NCBI RefSeq assembly: GCF_900114325.1
Contig: NZ_FOSR01000003.1
Location: 124,001 to 188,000 of the forward strand
Direction: 5' to 3'
Length of the DNA: 64,000 nt
DNA from: Rhodanobacter glycinis
GTDB lineage: Bacteria > Pseudomonadota > Gammaproteobacteria > Xanthomonadales > Rhodanobacteraceae
Positions 38,023 through 45,913 of the stretch are shown piece by piece. Every line of letters begins with the position of its first letter. The stretch's first letter is position 1. The notes beneath the pieces were generated by a model. The model was given only the letters and a program-made list of their open reading frames with translations. It was not told the DNA's origin and did not search any database. The position numbers were made by a program, and so were the translations under genes.

Positions 38023-38525
38023 TGCCGACGCTGCCGTCCGCACCCCCTCAACTGGTATTGCGCGACATTCACATGCCGCCGTCACCGCCGTGGTGGCCGC
38101 CAGCGCCGGGCTGGTGGCTGCTTGCCGCGCTATTGCTCGTGCTGCTTGGCCTTGGCGTGCTTTTCGGATTGCGGCGCCGCCGTCGGCGTCGCGCCTGCCA
38201 GCGCGTGTTGGCGGAAGTGTCTGCGCTGGACGCTCGTCATGCCGACGACGAGGCACTGGCGCGCGGATTGCATCAATTGCTGCGTCGTAGTGCACGCCGC
38301 TACGACGCGACTGCCGTGCAAAAGCGCGGCGATGCGTGGCGGCAGACCCTGGCCCGGGTGAAGGTGAAAGCCAGCACGGTCGACGTGTTGATGCTGCTGG
38401 AACAACGCATGTACCAACCGATGGGCACGTTCGACCGGGCCACAGCGCTGGCCGCCACGCGCGAATGGTTGTCGGCCGCATGGCGCCGGCAGCCACGCAA
38501 GCAGGAGGCGCCGGAACATGCCTGA
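38019..38525 (+). CDS. DUF4381 membrane protein
   Basis: A 168-residue protein with a proline-rich start (LRDIHMPPSPPWWPPAPG), one membrane helix (WWLLAALLLVLLGLGVLFGL), a basic stretch (RRRRRRRA) and a cytoplasmic helical domain (VLAEVSALDARHADDEALAR, LHQLLRRSARRYDATAVQKR). This is the DUF4381 pattern found between the DUF58 and VWA genes in Bat operons. The start overlaps the DUF58 stop, and the end overlaps the next gene by eight bases. Confidence 0.88.
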   Translation: MMPTLPSAPPQLVLRDIHMPPSPPWWPPAPGWWLLAALLLVLLGLGVLFGLRRRRRRRACQRVLAEVSALDARHADDEALARGLHQLLRRSARRYDATAVQKRGDAWRQTLARVKVKASTVDVLMLLEQRMYQPMGTFDRATALAATREWLSAAWRRQPRKQEAPEHA

Positions 38526-39492
38526 TTTCGCCTGGCCGTGGATGTTCGTGCTGCTGCCGCTGCCGTGGCTGTTGCGACTCTGGTTGCGCCCGGCTGCGCC
38601 CGGGCAGGCGCTGCATCTGCCACAACCGGGGCTGGTACTGCACGAAGCCCGCGGCGCCACGGTACGCGGCGCACTGCCGTGGTTGTTGGCGCTCGCGTGG
38701 CTGTGCCTGCTGGCTGCTGCTGCCCGGCCGCAACGCCTGGGGCCGCCGCAAGCGCAGCACCACAGTGGGCGCGCGTTGATGCTGGCAGTGGATCTGTCCG
38801 GCAGCATGCAGACGCCGGACATGGAGCTGGCCGGGCAGTCGGTCAGTCGCTTCGGTGCGGTCGAGGCGATTGCCGGGGATTTCATCTCCCGGCGCAGCGG
38901 CGATGAGCTGGGCCTGATCCTGTTCGGCAGTCGCGCATTCCTGGTCACCCCGCTGACGTACGACCTCAGCGCCGTGCGCGCGCAATTGCGCGGCGCCGCC
39001 GTGGGCTTGGCGGGTACGCAGACGGCGATCGGCGATGCCATCGCCGTGGCGGTGAAACGGCTTTCCGCATTGCCCGAGCAATCGCGCGTCCTGATCCTGT
39101 TGACCGATGGTGTCAACAATGCCGGCAGCATCGCGCCACTGGATGCGGCACGCGCGGCGAAGGCCGCCGGCGTGCGCATCTACACCATCGGCATCGGCGC
39201 CACGCGCATGCGCGTGCCGGGCTTTTTCGGCAGCCAGCTGATCAATCCGTCGGCGGATCTCGACGCGGACATGTTGACCAAGATCGCCGACATGACCGGT
39301 GGCCAGTTTTTCCGCGCCACCGACAGCCATCAACTGGCCGGGGCCTATCGCGCCATCGATGCGCTGGAGCCGATGCCGCAACACGGCCCCAGCCTGCGCC
39401 TGCATCATGAATTGTTCCGCTGGCCGCTGCTGGCTGCCGCGCTGTTGCTGCTGCTGGCGTGCTGGCCGAAGTGGCGGGAGCGGCGCGCATGA
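38518..39492 (+). CDS. VWA-domain membrane protein, BatA-like
   Basis: A 324-residue protein with two N-terminal helices (WPWMFVLLPLPWLLRLWL and ALPWLLALAWLCLLAAAA), a periplasmic or cytoplasmic VWA domain and a final helix (WPLLAAALLLLLACWP). The MIDAS is intact: LAVDLSGSMQTPDME from residue 90 (Asp92), GLAGTQTAIGDAIAVAVKRL and ILLTDGVNNAGSI. It therefore should bind a divalent metal, unlike the VWA protein encoded next. The likely role is partner binding downstream of MoxR. ATGA overlap with the next gene. Confidence 0.92.
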   Translation: MPDFAWPWMFVLLPLPWLLRLWLRPAAPGQALHLPQPGLVLHEARGATVRGALPWLLALAWLCLLAAAARPQRLGPPQAQHHSGRALMLAVDLSGSMQTPDMELAGQSVSRFGAVEAIAGDFISRRSGDELGLILFGSRAFLVTPLTYDLSAVRAQLRGAAVGLAGTQTAIGDAIAVAVKRLSALPEQSRVLILLTDGVNNAGSIAPLDAARAAKAAGVRIYTIGIGATRMRVPGFFGSQLINPSADLDADMLTKIADMTGGQFFRATDSHQLAGAYRAIDALEPMPQHGPSLRLHHELFRWPLLAAALLLLLACWPKWRERRA

Positions 39493-41501
39493 GCCAGTTC
39501 CTGCAGCAGTTCCACTTCCTGCAGCCATGGTGGCTGTTGGCCTTGCTGGCGTTGCCGCTGCTGCTCTGGCTCGGCACGCGTGGCGACACGGCACAACGCG
39601 AGTTGTCGCGACTGGTCGATGCGGAACTGTTGCCACATCTGCTGCATGGCCGCCCGAGCAGCCGACGCGTGCCGTCCGGATTGCTGGCCCTCGGCTGGCT
39701 GCTGGGCGTGCTGGCGCTGGCCGGTCCCACCTGGAGTCGCGTGGCGCAACCGCTGTATGCCGATCGCGCCGCCCAGGTCGTGGCGATCTCGCTGTCACAG
39801 CGCATGCTGGCACGCGACGTGGCACCGAGCCGGATCGATCGGGCGCGCTACAAGGCGCACGACTTGTTGAACGCCAATCGCGACGGACTCAACGCCCTGA
39901 TCGGTTATGCCGGCGAATCCTTCGTGGTGGCGCCGTTGACCAGCGATGCGCACAGCCTGTCCGACCTGCTTGACGCGATGGCGCCGGACACCATGCCGGT
40001 GGATGGCAACAACGCGGCGCAGGCGATCGCGCAGGGCGCAGCCCTGATTCGCGACGCCAAGGCCAAGGCCGGTTCGCTGGTGCTCATCACCGATACGGCC
40101 GGTGACGCCGCGCAGGCGGCGGCGCGCAAGGCGCGTGCCGAAGGCGTGCGTGTTTCCGTACTTGGCGTGGGCACTGCGCAAGGTGGTCCGGTGCCGCTGG
40201 GCGACGGCAGTTTCCTGCACGATGCGCATGGCAACCTGGTGCTGGCCAGGCGCGATGACGCGGCGCTTGCCGCCTTGGCGTCGGCCGGTGGTGGACGCTA
40301 TGTGCCGATGAGCGACAACGACAGCGACATCACCGCCCTGCGCAGTGAATTGCAGCCGGCGAGCCACGCGAGCGTGGCAGTCGGGCAGCCAGGCGATGCC
40401 TGGCAGGATCGCGGACCGTGGCTGTTGCTGCCGCTGTTGTTGATCGTTGCGCTGGGTTTTCGCCGTGGCTGGCTGTTGTTGCTTCCCCTGGTGTTGCTGC
40501 CGTTGGCGGTGCCCGCGCCGGCCCATGCTGCGGCGGCGCATGAAGGCTGGCAGGATTCAAGCTGGCATGACTGGTGGCAACGGCCCGACCAGCAGGCCGC
40601 CAGCGCCTTGCGCGACGGCCATCCGAAACAGGCCGAACAACTCGCCCGCGACCCGGCACTGCGCGGCGCCGCGGCCTACCGGGCCGGCAATTATCCCGCG
40701 GCCGTCCAGGCGTTGCAGCAAGCCAGGGGCGCGGATGCGCCGTACAACCTGGGCAACGCGCTGGCGAAACTGGGGCGCTATCCGGAGGCGATCAAGGCCT
40801 ATGACCACGCCTTGCAACTGAATCCGCACAACGATGATGCCCGTGCCAACCGCAAGGCGGTGGAAGACGCCATGCGCCGGCAGAAACAACAACAGAAGTC
40901 ATCGCAGGACAAGAACGGGCAAGGCGGCCAGGACAAGCAGAAGTCGCAAGGGGGCGGCGGCTCGAATGCGTCAGGCAAGGGCAACGACAAGGATCAAGGC
41001 AAACAGGGCAAGAGCGGGCAAGGCAAGGATGCGGGCAAGGCATCGCAGTCGCCCTCTTCGGGGCAACCCGATGCCGGCAAGAAGGATGCTTCGGAAAAGG
41101 GATCGCAGGGCAAGCAGGACCAGGGCGCTGCATCCGCCAAACCAGACAATGGCAAGCCAGGCAATGACAAGCCGGACTCGGACCAGAAAGCTGGCGCGCC
41201 ACCCGCATCGACGCCGCAACAGCGCGCTGCGCAACAGGCGCAGGCCGCCAAGGCCGAGCAGGCGCTGGGCAAGCAGATGAACCAGGCGCTGGCACACGAG
41301 GGCAAGTCGACCGGCAAACCGGCGCCGGTACATCAATTGGGTGCAAGCGATGCGAACGATCCCTTGTCGAAGTTGCCCGCCCATGTGCGCCAGGCGCTGG
41401 AGCAAGTGCCCGACGATCCGGGGGCGCTGTTGCGACGCAAGTTCCAGCTTGAATACCAGGAGCGCCAGAACGGCGCGCCGGCGGAGGATGGACAACCATG
41501 A
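39489..41501 (+). CDS. VWA and TPR membrane protein (BatB/BatC-like) with degenerate MIDAS
   Basis: A 670-residue fusion. Order: two membrane helices, VWA domain (about 95-290), a pair of helices (GPWLLLPLLLIVALGF, WLLLLPLVLLPLAVPAPAHA), TPR repeats (AAAYRAGNYPAAVQALQQAR then YNLGNALAKLGRYPEAIKAY), and a 150-residue Lys/Gln/Gly/Asp-rich tail. The VWA metal site is altered: where BatA has D-L-S-G-S, this protein has S-L-S-Q-R at residues 101-105 (VVAISLSQRMLARDVAPSRI). LVLITDTAGDAAQAAARKAR still provides the T-D strand. It corresponds to BatB fused with BatC. The low-complexity tail is probably disordered. Confidence 0.9.
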   Translation: MSQFLQQFHFLQPWWLLALLALPLLLWLGTRGDTAQRELSRLVDAELLPHLLHGRPSSRRVPSGLLALGWLLGVLALAGPTWSRVAQPLYADRAAQVVAISLSQRMLARDVAPSRIDRARYKAHDLLNANRDGLNALIGYAGESFVVAPLTSDAHSLSDLLDAMAPDTMPVDGNNAAQAIAQGAALIRDAKAKAGSLVLITDTAGDAAQAAARKARAEGVRVSVLGVGTAQGGPVPLGDGSFLHDAHGNLVLARRDDAALAALASAGGGRYVPMSDNDSDITALRSELQPASHASVAVGQPGDAWQDRGPWLLLPLLLIVALGFRRGWLLLLPLVLLPLAVPAPAHAAAAHEGWQDSSWHDWWQRPDQQAASALRDGHPKQAEQLARDPALRGAAAYRAGNYPAAVQALQQARGADAPYNLGNALAKLGRYPEAIKAYDHALQLNPHNDDARANRKAVEDAMRRQKQQQKSSQDKNGQGGQDKQKSQGGGGSNASGKGNDKDQGKQGKSGQGKDAGKASQSPSSGQPDAGKKDASEKGSQGKQDQGAASAKPDNGKPGNDKPDSDQKAGAPPASTPQQRAAQQAQAAKAEQALGKQMNQALAHEGKSTGKPAPVHQLGASDANDPLSKLPAHVRQALEQVPDDPGALLRRKFQLEYQERQNGAPAEDGQP

Positions 41502-43258
41502 GCGTGACCCTGAGAGCTCGGCTGGCACTGTTGCTGCTCGCGTTGCTGCTGCCGGCATGGGCCTGTGCCAGTGGCGTGCGGGCGACGCTGGATCGCAGCC
41601 GGGTGCAGCTTGGCGAGACCGTCACGCTGAATCTCAGCGTGGACGGCAATGGCAATATCGACATGCCCGACCTGAGCCCGCTGGCGAAGGATTTCCAGGT
41701 GCTGGGCAGTTCCACCAACAGCAGCATCAGCATCGTCAACGGCAGCCGCAGCGCGCAGTTCACCATCGGCATCGCCCTGCGGCCGAAGCACGTGGGGCAA
41801 CTCAAGGTGCCGTCGCTGGCGGTGGCCGGCGGGCATACCGCGCCGCTGCTGCTGACGGTGACGCCGCCCGACCCGAATACCGCGGCGAACAGTGGCAAGG
41901 ATGTATTCGTCGAGGCCAGCGTCGAGCCGGACCACGGCTACGTCGGACAGCAACTGGTGTACACCGTGCGGTTGTACTACGACGTCAACCTCAGCGGCTC
42001 GCTGGACGAACCGCAACTGGCTGGCGTGGACGTGCACAAGCTGGGCAAGAGCCTCAATTACGATGCCGAACGCGGCGGGCGCCAGTACCACGTGCTCGAA
42101 CGACGCTATGCGCTGGTGCCGCATCATGCCGGCACGCTGGAGATTCCGTCGCTGCAGTTCCAGGGCACGGCGGATGATCCGTCGAACCCGATGGATCCGG
42201 GCAATTTCTTCGGCCAGAACGGGCTGTTCGGCGGGGGCACTTCGGTCTCGGCGGCGTCGCCCGCGGTGAGCTTGCATGTGCAGGCGCCGCCAGCGGACTG
42301 GGGCAGCAGCAGCTGGCTGCCGGCGCGACAGCTCACGCTTACGCTGGATGGCCTGCCGGCGAATGGCGAGTTGCATGTGGGACAGCCGTTGAACCTGCAC
42401 ATGAGCGTGCAGGCGAGCGGCCTGCCGGCCGACGTGTTGCCCGAACCGAGCCTGCCTGCGTTGAGTGGCGCGACGGTCTATCCCGACCGTCCCGTGGACA
42501 GCACCAGCGACGACGGCAAGTGGATGCACGGCAAGCGCGAGCGTGCCTTTGCGGTGGTGCCGCAGCGGGCCGGCACGCTGACGATTCCGGCCACCACGCT
42601 GAAATGGTTCAACGTGCAGAGTGGCCAGGCGGAAACGGCGAGCATTCCCGCGCGCAGCTTCACGGTGCTGCCGGCGACCGCTGGTGCCAGTGGTGCGACG
42701 CCGGCGGTTTCCGCATCGGCGGCTGCGGCGCCAACACCGGCAAGCGCGGCATCGGCACCAACTTCCACAGTGGCGGCTTCGTCGCATGGCCACGTGAGGT
42801 GGTGGCGCTGGATTGCGTTGGCCAGCCTGCTGTTGTGGCTGTTGAGCATGCTGGGCTGGTGGTGGTACCGGCGTCATCGTGGAGCAGCAAAGGTTGCGGT
42901 GACGCGTGTCGAGCCCGTCATGCCGGCACCGCCTGCCGCCCGGGCGTTGCGCGAAGCCTTCATGCAGGCGGCGCGTGGCGACGATGCCTCGATCCAGGCG
43001 CATGCCTTGCTGGCGTGGGCGCGCGTGGAAAGGCCCGACTTGCGCAACCTGGGCGAGTTGTCGGCTGCCTTGTCGTCCTCGGCGCAATGCGCCGCGATTG
43101 CCGCCATCCAGCAGCGCCAATACGGCGGCACGCCGGCAGGCGAGGGTGTGGATCTGGCGGCGACTTTCGCGCGCGGTTTTGCGTGGCGAAACGACGCCAC
43201 CGGTGGAGACGATTCACCGTTGCCACCGCTGTACCCGTTCGACCTCGGGTCACGTTGA
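41498..43258 (+). CDS. BatD-like protein
   Basis: A 586-residue secreted or membrane-anchored protein: signal peptide (RLALLLLALLLPAWACASG), repeated beta-sandwich domains (VRATLDRSRVQLGETVTLNL, KDVFVEASVEPDHGYVGQQL then VYTVRLYYDVNLSGSLDEPQ), a Ala/Thr/Ser-rich linker (TPAVSASAAAAPTPASAASA), a C-terminal helix (WIALASLLLWLLSMLGWWWY) and a helical tail. This is the BatD oxygen-tolerance protein family, the last member of the Bat operon. It shares ATGA with the VWA/TPR gene. Confidence 0.9.
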   Translation: MSVTLRARLALLLLALLLPAWACASGVRATLDRSRVQLGETVTLNLSVDGNGNIDMPDLSPLAKDFQVLGSSTNSSISIVNGSRSAQFTIGIALRPKHVGQLKVPSLAVAGGHTAPLLLTVTPPDPNTAANSGKDVFVEASVEPDHGYVGQQLVYTVRLYYDVNLSGSLDEPQLAGVDVHKLGKSLNYDAERGGRQYHVLERRYALVPHHAGTLEIPSLQFQGTADDPSNPMDPGNFFGQNGLFGGGTSVSAASPAVSLHVQAPPADWGSSSWLPARQLTLTLDGLPANGELHVGQPLNLHMSVQASGLPADVLPEPSLPALSGATVYPDRPVDSTSDDGKWMHGKRERAFAVVPQRAGTLTIPATTLKWFNVQSGQAETASIPARSFTVLPATAGASGATPAVSASAAAAPTPASAASAPTSTVAASSHGHVRWWRWIALASLLLWLLSMLGWWWYRRHRGAAKVAVTRVEPVMPAPPAARALREAFMQAARGDDASIQAHALLAWARVERPDLRNLGELSAALSSSAQCAAIAAIQQRQYGGTPAGEGVDLAATFARGFAWRNDATGGDDSPLPPLYPFDLGSR

Positions 43259-43319
43259 AGCGCTTCTCGTCGCAGACGACAGGCGCGGTTTCAGTCGCTC
43301 TTGTCGACGGGGCTTTGGC

Positions 43320-43389
43320 AGGAGCGCACCCTGTGCGCGATGCTCTTCGGCATATGCTCGCAAGAGCATCGCGCACAGGGTGCGCTCCT
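43320..43389. repeat. REP-family palindrome, long form
   Basis: Two perfect 28-bp arms (43320-43347 and 43362-43389) starting AGGAGCGCACCCTGTGCGCG and separated by 14 bases. It lies between batD and the convergent macrodomain gene and its right edge reaches the macrodomain stop codon. It may serve as a transcription end. Confidence 0.9.
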
Positions 43390-43918
43390 ACCCGGAGGTC
43401 GACGCGTCCAGTGCGCGCTGAAGGATGGCACGCATGTGTTCGCTGAAGGCGCAAAGTTGCACGTGCAGGCTGGGCGATCCACGCAGGGTTTCGCGCAATG
43501 TGGTGATGGCCGTGGGCGCGGCGAGCTCGGGCGGGTAGCCATAGACGCCGCAACTGATCGCAGGGAAGACGATGGACTGTACTCGGTGTGCCATGGCCAG
43601 CTTGAGGCTGGCGCGGTAGCAGCGGGCCAGCAGCTCGGGTTCGCCATGGTGGCCGCCGTGCCAGATCGGGCCCACGGTGTGGATCACCCAGCGTGCCGGC
43701 AGCTCGAAGCCCGGCGTGATGCGTGCTTCGCCCGTGGGGCAGCGTACGCCGGCTGAAACCTCCGGCAGGGCGCGGCAGGCGGCCAGCAGTCGTGGTCCGG
43801 CGGCGCGATGGATGGCGCCGTCGACCCCACCACCGCCCAGCAGTGTCTCATTGGCGGCGTTGACGATGGCGTCCACGTCGAGGCGGACGATGTCGGCGGT
43901 GATCACGCTGATGGACAT
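43388..43918 (-). CDS. Macrodomain protein, O-acetyl-ADP-ribose deacetylase-like
   Basis: A 176-residue macrodomain. IVRLDVDAIVNAANETLLGG then GGVDGAIHRAAGPRLLAACR holds the N-A-A-N and GGGGVDGAIH loops that bind ADP-ribose; CPTGEARITPGFELPARWVI then HTVGPIWHGG and SIVFPAISCGVYGYPPELAA complete the fold. These features match the YmdB/MacroD-type group that removes O-acetyl-ADP-ribose or mono-ADP-ribose. Start ATG is complementary to 43916-43918; the frame is open far upstream, antisense to the MarR gene, which I reject. Its TAG stop uses the last bases of the REP palindrome. It is divergent from marR, 48 bases apart. Confidence 0.93.
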   Translation of the reverse strand: MSISVITADIVRLDVDAIVNAANETLLGGGGVDGAIHRAAGPRLLAACRALPEVSAGVRCPTGEARITPGFELPARWVIHTVGPIWHGGHHGEPELLARCYRASLKLAMAHRVQSIVFPAISCGVYGYPPELAAPTAITTLRETLRGSPSLHVQLCAFSEHMRAILQRALDASTSG

Positions 43919-43966
43919 GCGCAGGCGATATGCTTGGGATATGCAAGATGGAGGGTGCGACAGACC

Positions 43967-44431
43967 ATGGCGAAAACGGAAGACATTTCCTTCGGCTACC
44001 TGATGAGCGACGTGACCTTGCTGTTCCGCAAGCACTTCGATCGTCGCGCGGTGAAGTTCGGTTTGACCCGCGCGCAATGGCGTGCCACCAAGATGTTGTA
44101 CCACCGCCCGGGCCTGCGCCAGACCGAGCTGGCCGAGTTCCTGGAAATGGAGCCGATCGCGGTGGGCCGGGTGATCGATCGCCTGCAGGCGGCCGGCTTC
44201 GTGGAGCGTCGTCCCGATCCGAAGGATCGTCGCGCGTGGCGCCTGCATACCACCGAGCAGGCGCACGATGTCATCGGTGACATGGAACGCATCGCCCAGG
44301 GCCTGCGCGTTGACGCCACCGCAGGCATCGCCCATGACGACATGGCGCACATGATCGCGGTACTGAACCGCATCAAGGAAAACCTGCAGGCACTGGAAAG
44401 TGCCGACGAGCCCATCGATCCGGCGGCATAG
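43967..44431 (+). CDS. MarR-family transcriptional regulator
   Basis: A 154-residue winged-helix regulator: SDVTLLFRKHFDRRAVKFGL, then ATKMLYHRPGLRQTELAEFL, EMEPIAVGRVIDRLQAAGFV and ERRPDPKDRRAWRLHTTEQA, the D-x-R wing typical of MarR/SlyA proteins. It precedes an RND efflux pair on the same strand and is divergent from the macrodomain gene, so it probably represses one or both. A candidate site with spaced ATATGC repeats and CTTG/CAAG halves lies at about 43928-43947 in the divergent promoter. The ligand is unknown. Confidence 0.92.
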   Translation: MAKTEDISFGYLMSDVTLLFRKHFDRRAVKFGLTRAQWRATKMLYHRPGLRQTELAEFLEMEPIAVGRVIDRLQAAGFVERRPDPKDRRAWRLHTTEQAHDVIGDMERIAQGLRVDATAGIAHDDMAHMIAVLNRIKENLQALESADEPIDPAA

Positions 44432-44579
44432 ACGGCCGCGCTCGTGGCGCGTCATGCGCGCATGCGCCGCCTTGTCATGTGCCATCGGTACCGTCTGGCG
44501 CAACCCTGAAATGGCGCAGAATGGTCCCTCGGGAGGTCAACTGATCGACGTCATGCGCGTTGATAGCGAGACACGTTCC

Positions 44580-44594
44580 TGACGAACTTCGTCA
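44580..44594. promoter_or_regulatory. Palindromic operator candidate before the efflux operon
   Basis: TGACGAA-C-TTCGTCA, perfect 7-bp arms, 62 bases upstream of the membrane-fusion gene in the 224-base gap after marR. It has the size and symmetry of a dimeric regulator site. Confidence 0.5.
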
Positions 44595-44655
44595 TATCCG
44601 ACATGACCGCATCAAGCTGCGCTTGTCGTGTCGACGGCCAAGGGCCGGAGAAACC

Positions 44656-45777
44656 ATGCAACGCAATTCCCGGAAGAACATGCTGCTGGCGGTGGTGGCG
44701 CTGGCGATCATCGGTGTGGCTCTGCACGGCTGGCTCGGCAGTCATGAGAAGGCGCACGCAACCAAGGCGCCGCCGGTGGTGCCGGTGAAGGTGGCGGTGG
44801 CCGCGCGCGGCAATCTTGATCTCGCGCTGAAGGTGATCGGCCGTGCCGAAGCGTATTCCACCGTTACCGTGCAATCGCGCGTCAGCGGGCAATTGCAGTC
44901 GCTGGCCTTCACGCCGGGCGGCCATGTGCACGCGGGGCAGGTGATTGCGCAAATCGATCCCAGCCTGCTGCAGGCGCAACTGGACCAGGCGCGCGGCGAG
45001 CTGGCGAAGGACCAGGCGCAACTGACCCAGGCGCGAAGCGTGCTGGCGCGCTACACGCCGCTGCTGTCCAAGGGCTACGTGTCGAAGACCGACTACGACA
45101 ACTACAAGGCCAACGTGGGCATCTACGCCGCTTCGGTGAAGGCCGACCAGGCTGCCGTGGAAATGGCCCGGACCCAGCTCGGCTACGCGCGGATCACCGC
45201 GCCGGTGAACAGCATCGCCGGTGCGCCGCTGGTTTACCCCGGTGCGCAGGTCACCGCCAACGGCACCGATCTGGTGGTGTTGAACCAGGTGCAGCCGATC
45301 TACATCACGTTCTCCGTGCCGGAAGCGTCGCTGGATGGCATCCGGGCGGCCTTTGCGCGCGGCAAGGTGGCGGTGAGTGCCACGGTTCCCGGCACCAGGG
45401 GCGCGCCGCTCACGGGCACGCTGGATTTCATCAACAACACCGTGGATGCCGGCACCGGCACGATCCAGTTGAAGGCGGAATCCCCCAATACCGATGATCG
45501 CGTCACGCCCGGCCAGTTCCTGCAGGTGAGCTTGCCGACCACGCGCCTGGTCAACGTGGTGACGGTGCCGGTGGAGGCGTTGCAGAACTCGCCGAAGGGC
45601 AGTTTCGTATTCGTGGTGAGTGCGGACCACACGGTGCAGCAGCGGATGGTGACGGCCGGCCCGGACAGCCATGGTCGACTGGTAATCAGCAAGGGCCTGG
45701 CCGGTGGCGAAACGGTGGTCACCGATGGCCAGATGCTGCTGACCAACGGCTCGCACGTGAAAGTGGTGAAAGGATGA
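44656..45777 (+). CDS. RND efflux periplasmic adaptor (MdtA/AcrA type)
   Basis: Membrane-fusion protein of an RND pump, 373 residues. An N-terminal anchor (NMLLAVVALAIIGVALHGWL) is followed by a lipoyl domain (VTVQSRVSGQLQSLAFTPGG then HVHAGQVIAQIDPSLL), a helical hairpin, second lipoyl half (RTQLGYARITAPVNSIAGAP) and a beta barrel (VQPIYITFSVPEASLDGI). The start at 44656 has GGAG; a longer frame from 44560 is rejected. It probably forms an operon with the RND transporter 136 bases downstream. No outer-membrane channel gene is adjacent. Confidence 0.93.
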   Translation: MQRNSRKNMLLAVVALAIIGVALHGWLGSHEKAHATKAPPVVPVKVAVAARGNLDLALKVIGRAEAYSTVTVQSRVSGQLQSLAFTPGGHVHAGQVIAQIDPSLLQAQLDQARGELAKDQAQLTQARSVLARYTPLLSKGYVSKTDYDNYKANVGIYAASVKADQAAVEMARTQLGYARITAPVNSIAGAPLVYPGAQVTANGTDLVVLNQVQPIYITFSVPEASLDGIRAAFARGKVAVSATVPGTRGAPLTGTLDFINNTVDAGTGTIQLKAESPNTDDRVTPGQFLQVSLPTTRLVNVVTVPVEALQNSPKGSFVFVVSADHTVQQRMVTAGPDSHGRLVISKGLAGGETVVTDGQMLLTNGSHVKVVKG

Positions 45778-45796
45778 GCTGGGGCGAGGCGAGGCT

Positions 45797-45857
45797 GGCC
45801 CCTCATCCCAGCCCTCTCCCCGCCGGGGAGAGGGAGCAAAGCCGCGGTGAGGGTTCG
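45797..45857. repeat. Dispersed repeat between adaptor and transporter genes
   Basis: Contains CCCTCATCCCAGCCCTCTCC then GGGGAGAGGG and GGTGAGGG, the same family as the tandem copies at 59951-60090, in the opposite orientation. It sits in the gap between the adaptor stop and the RND start. Confidence 0.8.
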
Positions 45858-45913
45858 TGTCTCGGGGTGTGTCGCGACCAAACACTGCACGGCTTGCGCG
45901 GAGTGCGAATCCT

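Noticed and set aside
37270..39825. 851-residue minus-strand frame over the Bat operon
   Set aside because: Arg/Pro/Ala-rich antisense shadow spanning several real genes.
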